DNA from: CAZWUK01 sp964636685 | Lineage (GTDB): Bacteria > Bacillota > Clostridia > Christensenellales > CAG-138 | Assembly (NCBI GenBank): GCA_964636685.1 | Contig: CAZWUK010000077.1 | Span: 1 to 9,775, forward strand | DNA: 9,775 bases | Direction: 5' to 3' | Part shown: positions 5,290 through 9,775 of the stretch, one piece after another | Numbering within the stretch: the first letter of the stretch is position 1 | How the letters are laid out: each line of letters opens with the position of its first letter | Program-made: the position numbers and the translations under genes | Notes under the pieces: generated by a model | Seen by the model: the letters and a program-made list of their open reading frames with translations, nothing else | Database searches by the model: none | Told to the model about the DNA's origin: nothing

Positions 5290-6663
5290 TTACGACAGAT
5301 CCCGGCAGATCCTGCAAAGCTTTTCCTTCGTGTTGTCCTTGGGGTGCCGTGCGCAGTGCAAAAAAAGCTTCCGCTTGATCTGACCGACGCGCTCCCCCGC
5401 CGGAATGCCGGCAATCTCCATGATGTCCCGCCCTGTGATCGCAAGTTCGCTCTCCGAAAACGGCGTACCGTCCTGCTGCATTTTGTCAAACAGCGTCTGC
5501 CAGCGCACGGGCTCGTAGCCGTCGCCCGTACCCGTACCGCGAATGTCCGCGCGGCGGATGGCGATCACATCCTTGGTCAATTCCCTGCCCCAGGTCGCAA
5601 ACCGCACGCGAAGCGTCGCGTCCTTTGCCTGTCCCTGAATATCGTACATGTGATACCGCACGATATTTGCCACCCGGTCGCGGACAGCATTGGGATAGCG
5701 CAGTCTCCCGAGCGCGTCAAGCGTAATCTTTTCGCCCACCACATCGTGCAGATGAAAGTTTCCGTCGCGCAAAAACGCCGCAGGCTTTCCCACGTCGTGC
5801 AGCAAGCCCGCAAGCCGCAAAGGAAGCACGGGTTCTGCCGCTTGGCAAGTGTGAAAGGCATGCTCCGTGACCGTGTACCGATGAAAATCCGGACGCTGCG
5901 CCATGTCCCTGCCCGCGTTCAGCTCCGGGATGAGAGAATCCCATGCGCCAAGCGCCGTCAAAAGTGAGAGCGCCCGATAAACCGAGCGTTCTTTGCCACT
6001 TGGCAATGCAGGATAGCGTACGTCGCACAACAGCATCTTATTGAGCTCGTCCCGCCGCCGCTCCGGCGCAATGTCGAAAAGCTGATCGACATTTTTTGCC
6101 GCCGCCGCCCACGTTGCCGGATCGATGGAAAATCCGAGCTGACAGGCAAAGCGCACCATGCGAAGAATCCGCAGTGCGTCGTCCTGCAAAATCCTTTCGG
6201 GGTCTTTGGACGTGGTGCGAAGGATACGCCGTGTTAGATCGTCGCGCCCGCCCGTAGGATCGAGAAACGCATCGTTTGTCAGGTCGTAATACAGCGCGTT
6301 GACCGTAAAATCGCGTCGAAACGCATCCGCCTCGAGCCCCGCGCCCACGGTGACGCGGCTGGGTCTATGCTTTCCGCCCCGGTCATATTCCTCGCTGCGA
6401 AATGTGGTATGCTCCACCGAAACAGACCCGATATGGATCTCGACCGTCCCCATGTCCACGGCTTTTTCGATCACGCGGATGTCGTTCTTTTTGCAAAGCG
6501 CGATCACCGCCATGGGTGAAAGTGCGCTTGCCATGTCAAAATCGGCGGGCGGCAGTCCGAGCAGGGCATTTCGCACCATGCCGCCCACGGCATAGGCTGT
6601 GGCACCGTTTTGCTTCCAGAGCGCCGCAAGCGTGAATAGCTCCTGTGGAACGGACAAGCGCAT
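5290..6663 (-). CDS. cca: CCA tRNA nucleotidyltransferase with HD domain
   Basis: This 457-residue class II tRNA nucleotidyltransferase adds or repairs the 3' CCA end of tRNAs. The head carries AYAVGGMVRNALLG (23-36) and the catalytic pair D41/D43 in ADFDMAS. The RRDFTVNALYYD block is at 116-127, and DPTGGRDDL (135-143) and QDDALRILRMVRFA (160-173) form the neck and base-recognition region. An HD phosphohydrolase-type domain follows, with EHAFH at 267-271 and LLHDVGK at 287-293; it is found in many bacterial CCA enzymes and may remove 2',3'-cyclic phosphates. The ATG at 6663 is chosen because AAAGGGGAG lies just upstream. An in-frame ATG 54 nt earlier falls inside the gyrA hairpin and has no ribosome site. 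Sequence alone cannot fully exclude a CC- or A-only adding enzyme or a poly(A) polymerase. Confidence 0.88.
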   Translation of the reverse strand: MRLSVPQELFTLAALWKQNGATAYAVGGMVRNALLGLPPADFDMASALSPMAVIALCKKNDIRVIEKAVDMGTVEIHIGSVSVEHTTFRSEEYDRGGKHRPSRVTVGAGLEADAFRRDFTVNALYYDLTNDAFLDPTGGRDDLTRRILRTTSKDPERILQDDALRILRMVRFACQLGFSIDPATWAAAAKNVDQLFDIAPERRRDELNKMLLCDVRYPALPSGKERSVYRALSLLTALGAWDSLIPELNAGRDMAQRPDFHRYTVTEHAFHTCQAAEPVLPLRLAGLLHDVGKPAAFLRDGNFHLHDVVGEKITLDALGRLRYPNAVRDRVANIVRYHMYDIQGQAKDATLRVRFATWGRELTKDVIAIRRADIRGTGTGDGYEPVRWQTLFDKMQQDGTPFSESELAITGRDIMEIAGIPAGERVGQIKRKLFLHCARHPKDNTKEKLCRICRDLS

Positions 6664-6699
6664 TGCTTTCTCCCCTTTAACATGATTGAAAAGTTTTGA

Positions 6700-6730
6700 A
6701 CAGGCTGCGGGAAGCATCTCCGCAGCCTGT
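6700..6730 (-). terminator. Hairpin terminator candidate after gyrA
   Basis: A perfect 11-bp stem (6700-6710 with 6720-6730) and 9-nt loop lie 24 nt after the gyrA stop. On the minus strand the stem is followed by TTCAAAACTTTT, an interrupted U-tract, so termination may be partial. There is little room for a separate promoter between it and the cca start at 6663, so cca may depend on read-through. Confidence 0.6.
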
Positions 6731-6754
6731 CTGTTACCGAATATATGTGTTTGC

Positions 6755-9326
6755 TTATTCCTGCGTGGTTGCTTCGGTTTCCGCTGTGGTTGCTTCGGTT
6801 TCCGCCGGGGCGGTTACGCCCTCCGCGTTCTCCTCCTGCTCGTCCTCCTGATGCGGAACGACCGCCACCGCCACGACCTTGGTGCCTTCGTCCACGCGCA
6901 TGAGCTTCACGCCCTGCGTGTTTCTGTTGATGACGGATACCTGTTCAAGCGGCATCCGCATGATCGTGCCGTCGTCGCGGATAATCATCAGATCCTCGTT
7001 TTCCGACGTCATGCGCAGGCATTCAAGATCGCCCGTCTTATCCGTGAGCGACATGGCCAGCACGCCCTTGCCGCCGCGCCGTTGCAGCGGGTACTGATCC
7101 TCCGGCGTCTGCTTGCCCATGCCAAGCTCGGATACGGTCAAAACATTGCCGCCCGGCACGACCTTGACCATGTCCACGACCACATCGTCGTCCCCCAGGT
7201 TGATGCTCCGCACGCCGGTCGCCGTACGACCCATTGCGCGCACATCCTCCTCGGCAAAGCGGATGACCTTGCCCTTTTTGGACGCGATGAGGAATTCATC
7301 ATGCCCTGTAGAATGCTCCACCGCCATCAGCTCATCGCCCTCGCGCAGGTTCATGACGATCAAGCCGCCCTTTCGGATATTCTGGCACTCGGAAATGGGC
7401 GTTTTCTTGATGATGCCCTGTCGTGTCGCCATGACAAGGTACTTGTCGTCGCTCTCCATCGCAACCGGGAACATTGCCGTGACCTTTTCGCCGTTTTGCA
7501 GCTGCAAAAGGTTCACGATCGGCAGTCCCTTGGCGCTTCTGCCCGCTTCGGGGATGGCGTAGCATTTGATGTGGAACGCGCGGCCGAAGTTGGTAAAGAA
7601 CAGGATATGCGAATGCGTGCTCGTGACAAACAGGCGCTCCACAAAGTCCTCCTCGTGGGTGCTCTGCGCCATGACGCCGCGTCCGCCGCGGTGCTGTGTG
7701 CGGTAGGTGTCGGGCGACAGACGCTTGATGTAGCCCAGATGCGTCATTGTCACCGCCATGTCCTCCACCTGAATCACGTCGTCCAGATCGATGTCGTCGA
7801 TCATCTGGGTGATCTCGGTGCGGCGTTCGTCGTTGTGCCGTTCCTTGACCGCAAGCGCTTCCTCGCGGATGATCGAGAGCAGTACGGTGTCATCGTCCAG
7901 TATGCTTTGCAGATAGGCGACCCGCTCGCGCAAAACCCGATCCTCCTCGAGAATCTTGTCGCGCTCCAGTCCCGTCAAGCGCTGCAAACGCATGTCAAGG
8001 ATTGCCTGCGCCTGCCGGTCGGAAAGCCCAAAGCGTTCGATCAGCTTCTGCTTTGCTTCCGGCGGATTGGCCGCTTTTTTAATCATATCGACGATCTCGT
8101 CGATGTTGTCGAGGGCGATAATCAGGCCCTCCAGAATGTGCAGGCGCTCCTTTGCCTTGGCAAGATCATACTTGGTGCGCCGCGTGACGACGTCCTTTTG
8201 GTGCTCAAGATAGTAGTATAGAATGTCGCGCAGATTCAGGCATTTCGGTTCGCCGTTGACCAGCGCAATCATAATCGCGCCGAAGGTCGCCTGCATATCG
8301 GTGTGCTTATAGAGAAGGTTTAGCACGACGTTGGCATTGACGTCCTTCTTCAGCTCGATGACCACGCGCATACCCGTGCGGTCTGTCTCGTCGCGCAGGT
8401 CTGAAATGCCCTCGATCTTCTTTTCGTGCACGAGCTCCGCGATGCGCTCAACAAGCCGCGCCNNNNNNNNNNTCCGTCACCACGATACGGCTGCGGTTCT
8501 GGGTCATGGGCTCGATCTCCGTGCGCGCGCGCACCACGATCTTGCCGCGTCCCGTGCGGTACGCGGAGGCGATGCCCATCTTGCCCATGATGATACCGCC
8601 GGTCGGAAAGTCCGGGCCCGGGAGCACCTGCATCAATTCGTCCACGGTAATGTCGGGATTGTCGATCAGGGCGACCAGCGCGTCGATCGTTTCACCGAGA
8701 TTGTGCGGTGGAATATTGGTCGCCATGCCCACGGCGATACCGCCCGAGCCGTTGACCAGAATGTTCGGAAAACGGCTGGGCAGCACGGTCGGCTGCATCA
8801 GCGTCTCGTCGAAGTTTGGCATAAACTCCACGGTGTCCTTCTCGATGTCCGCCATCATTTCGGTGGCCATCTTGGAAAGCCGCGCCTCCGTGTAACGCAT
8901 GGCGGCGGCGCCGTCGCCGTCCACGGAGCCGAAGTTGCCATGACCCTCTACCAGCGGATAGCGCGTGGAGAAGGGCTGTGCAAGACGAACCATCGCGTCA
9001 TAGACGGAGGAGTCGCCGTGCGGATGATATTTACCCAGCGTATCGCCGACGATACGCGCGCTTTTCCGAAACGGCTTGTCCGGCTGCAATCCCAGCTCGT
9101 CCATCGAATACATAATACGGCGATGGACAGGCTTCAAGCCATCTCGCACATCCGGCAGCGCACGGTTGATAATGACCGCCATGGCGTAGGAGATGAAGCT
9201 CGTCTTCATCGTATCGTTCAGATGAATGGGCAGAACGCGGCTCGACGCCGGCGCGGCGGGTACGGAGGGGACGCCGCCCGTTTCCTCCGTGCCGGGGGTG
9301 ATGTTGTTTTCGTTGTTATCGCTCAT
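6755..9326 (-). CDS. gyrA: DNA gyrase subunit A (contains a small assembly gap)
   Basis: GyrA cuts and rejoins DNA in the A2B2 gyrase that introduces negative supercoils. The catalytic tyrosine is Y145 in AAMRYTEARL, after the HPHGDSSVYD segment (101-110). The C-terminal wheel has QHRGGRG (about 548-554) and a canonical GyrA box QRRGGKG (about 752-758), which argues for gyrase rather than topoisomerase IV ParC. The ATG at 9326 has GAGGAG seven nt upstream and lies 13 nt after gyrB. Ten N (8463-8472) fall between RIVVT and ARLVERIAEL. Without the N the length is a multiple of three, and the conserved EIPYQVNK motif is exactly what is missing. I therefore infer about 21 missing bases and a true length near 860 residues, not a frameshift. 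Ser106 and Asp110 (E. coli 83 and 87) have the fluoroquinolone-susceptible identities. The tail is acidic with an AETEATT duplication. Confidence 0.97.
6765..6806 (-). repeat. 21-bp in-frame tandem duplication in the gyrA tail
   Basis: Two adjacent 21-nt units (6765-6785 and 6786-6806) differ at one base and encode AETEATT twice near the GyrA C-terminus. The length keeps the frame. It extends the flexible acidic tail, a region known to vary in length between species. Confidence 0.8.
8463..8472. other. Assembly gap (10 N) inside gyrA
   Basis: Ten N interrupt the GyrA breakage-reunion domain. The bases flanking it are GA on one side (start of a Glu codon) and G on the other (end of a Lys codon, if the usual motif is present). 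The gap length is not compatible with the reading frame as drawn and is best read as a placeholder. Confidence 0.95.
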
Positions 9327-9339
9327 GTCAATGCTCCTC

Positions 9340-9775
9340 TTACACGTCCAGATCTACGACCAGCTTGCTGTTTTGCTCGATAAACTCGCGGCGGGGTTCC
9401 ACCTTGTCGCCCATCAGGAGCGTAAACAGCTCGTCGGCCTCGATCGCGTCGTCCACCTTCACCTGCAGCATGATGCGCTGCTCGGGGTCCATGGTCGTCT
9501 CCCAAAGCTGCTCGGGGTTCATCTCGCCAAGACCTTTGTAGCGCTGGATGGTGGGCTTTGGCTCTCTGCCGATCTCGTTGAGCGTTTCGTTGAGCTCCTC
9601 GTCGGAGTAGACGTATTTTTCGTATTTGCCGCGCTTGATCTGGTAAAGCGGCGGCTGCGCGATGTAAACATAGCCCTTTTCCACAAGCGGACGCATGTGG
9701 CGGTAGAAGAACGTCAGCATCAGGATGCGGATATGGCTTCCGTCCACGTCGGCATCGGTCATGCAGATGATCTTG
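9340..9775 (-). CDS. gyrB: DNA gyrase subunit B, C-terminal part (partial)
   Basis: The frame is open from the right window edge and ends in TAA at 9340-9342, giving about 145 residues. It begins at the end of the Toprim metal site (KIICMTDADVDGSH, the DxDxD acidic cluster). It continues with YIAQPPLYQI and the GyrB C-terminal signature QRYKGLGEMNPEQLW, which contacts GyrA, and ends in VVDLDV. GyrB provides the ATPase and the Toprim part of the DNA-cleavage centre. The stop lies 13 nt before the gyrA start, with the gyrA ribosome site in between, so the two are co-transcribed. The Gram-negative-type insert in the Toprim region is not visible in the part present, as expected for Bacillota. ParE is possible from this fragment alone but is made unlikely by the adjacent gyrA. 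Confidence 0.95.
   Translation of the reverse strand, partial: KIICMTDADVDGSHIRILMLTFFYRHMRPLVEKGYVYIAQPPLYQIKRGKYEKYVYSDEELNETLNEIGREPKPTIQRYKGLGEMNPEQLWETTMDPEQRIMLQVKVDDAIEADELFTLLMGDKVEPRREFIEQNSKLVVDLDV

Noticed and set aside
6664..6717. N-terminal extension of the CCA enzyme to an upstream ATG
   Set aside because: The 18 extra codons lie partly in the gyrA hairpin, lack a ribosome site and precede the well-supported AAAGGGGAG/ATG start at 6663.
6686..8221. 511-residue open frame on the plus strand
   Set aside because: It is antisense to gyrA, an unquestionable gene, and is rich in H and D/R as expected from the reverse complement of gyrase codons.
8432..8480. gyrA as a frameshifted pseudogene split in two
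   Set aside because: Both halves match GyrA over their whole length, and the known bases sum to a multiple of three. The apparent shift comes only from the arbitrary 10-N placeholder.

Overview
The window reads as a chromosomal segment of a Gram-positive Clostridia-type bacterium (Bacillota). The evidence is the gyrB-gyrA pair with Firmicutes-like GyrA sequence, strong Shine-Dalgarno sites (AGGAGG-like) before most genes, GTG and TTG starts, and a CotH/VTC-domain/DUF4956 cluster of a kind I associate with Clostridia. Third codon positions are mostly G or C. I cannot place the genus. Two runs of N (10 and 100) show a scaffolded draft or metagenome assembly.

Layout. Except for a short fragment at the left edge, all genes lie on the minus strand and are read from right to left. 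At the right edge is the C-terminal third or less of gyrB, followed after 13 nt by gyrA. GyrA is complete apart from a small assembly gap inside its breakage-reunion domain. A perfect 11-bp hairpin follows gyrA, then a tRNA CCA-adding enzyme with an HD domain. After about 170 nt holding a good sigma-A-like promoter, a three-gene cluster begins: a 1049-residue membrane-anchored CotH-type kinase with three lamin-tail domains, a VTC-domain (triphosphate tunnel) polyphosphate polymerase 15 nt downstream, and a DUF4956 polytopic membrane protein. The last two are separated by about 360 nt containing a hairpin, an assembly gap and a roughly 75-bp tandem repeat. At the left edge, the end of a plus-strand reading frame and its intrinsic terminator converge on the cluster.

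How the genes work together. gyrB/gyrA encode DNA gyrase and cca matures tRNA 3' ends; these are housekeeping genes. The CotH-VTC-DUF4956 cluster is the most interesting part. It pairs a predicted extracytoplasmic protein kinase fold, a cytosolic-facing domain that in eukaryotes makes polyphosphate from ATP, and a small multi-pass membrane protein. A plausible but unproven reading is an envelope or spore-surface phosphorylation/polyphosphate system. The main curiosities are the repeat array and gap inside this cluster, an A10 tract within the CotH gene, its TTG start abutting an in-frame mini-ORF, and the gyrA gap, whose true size I infer as about 21 nt rather than 10.
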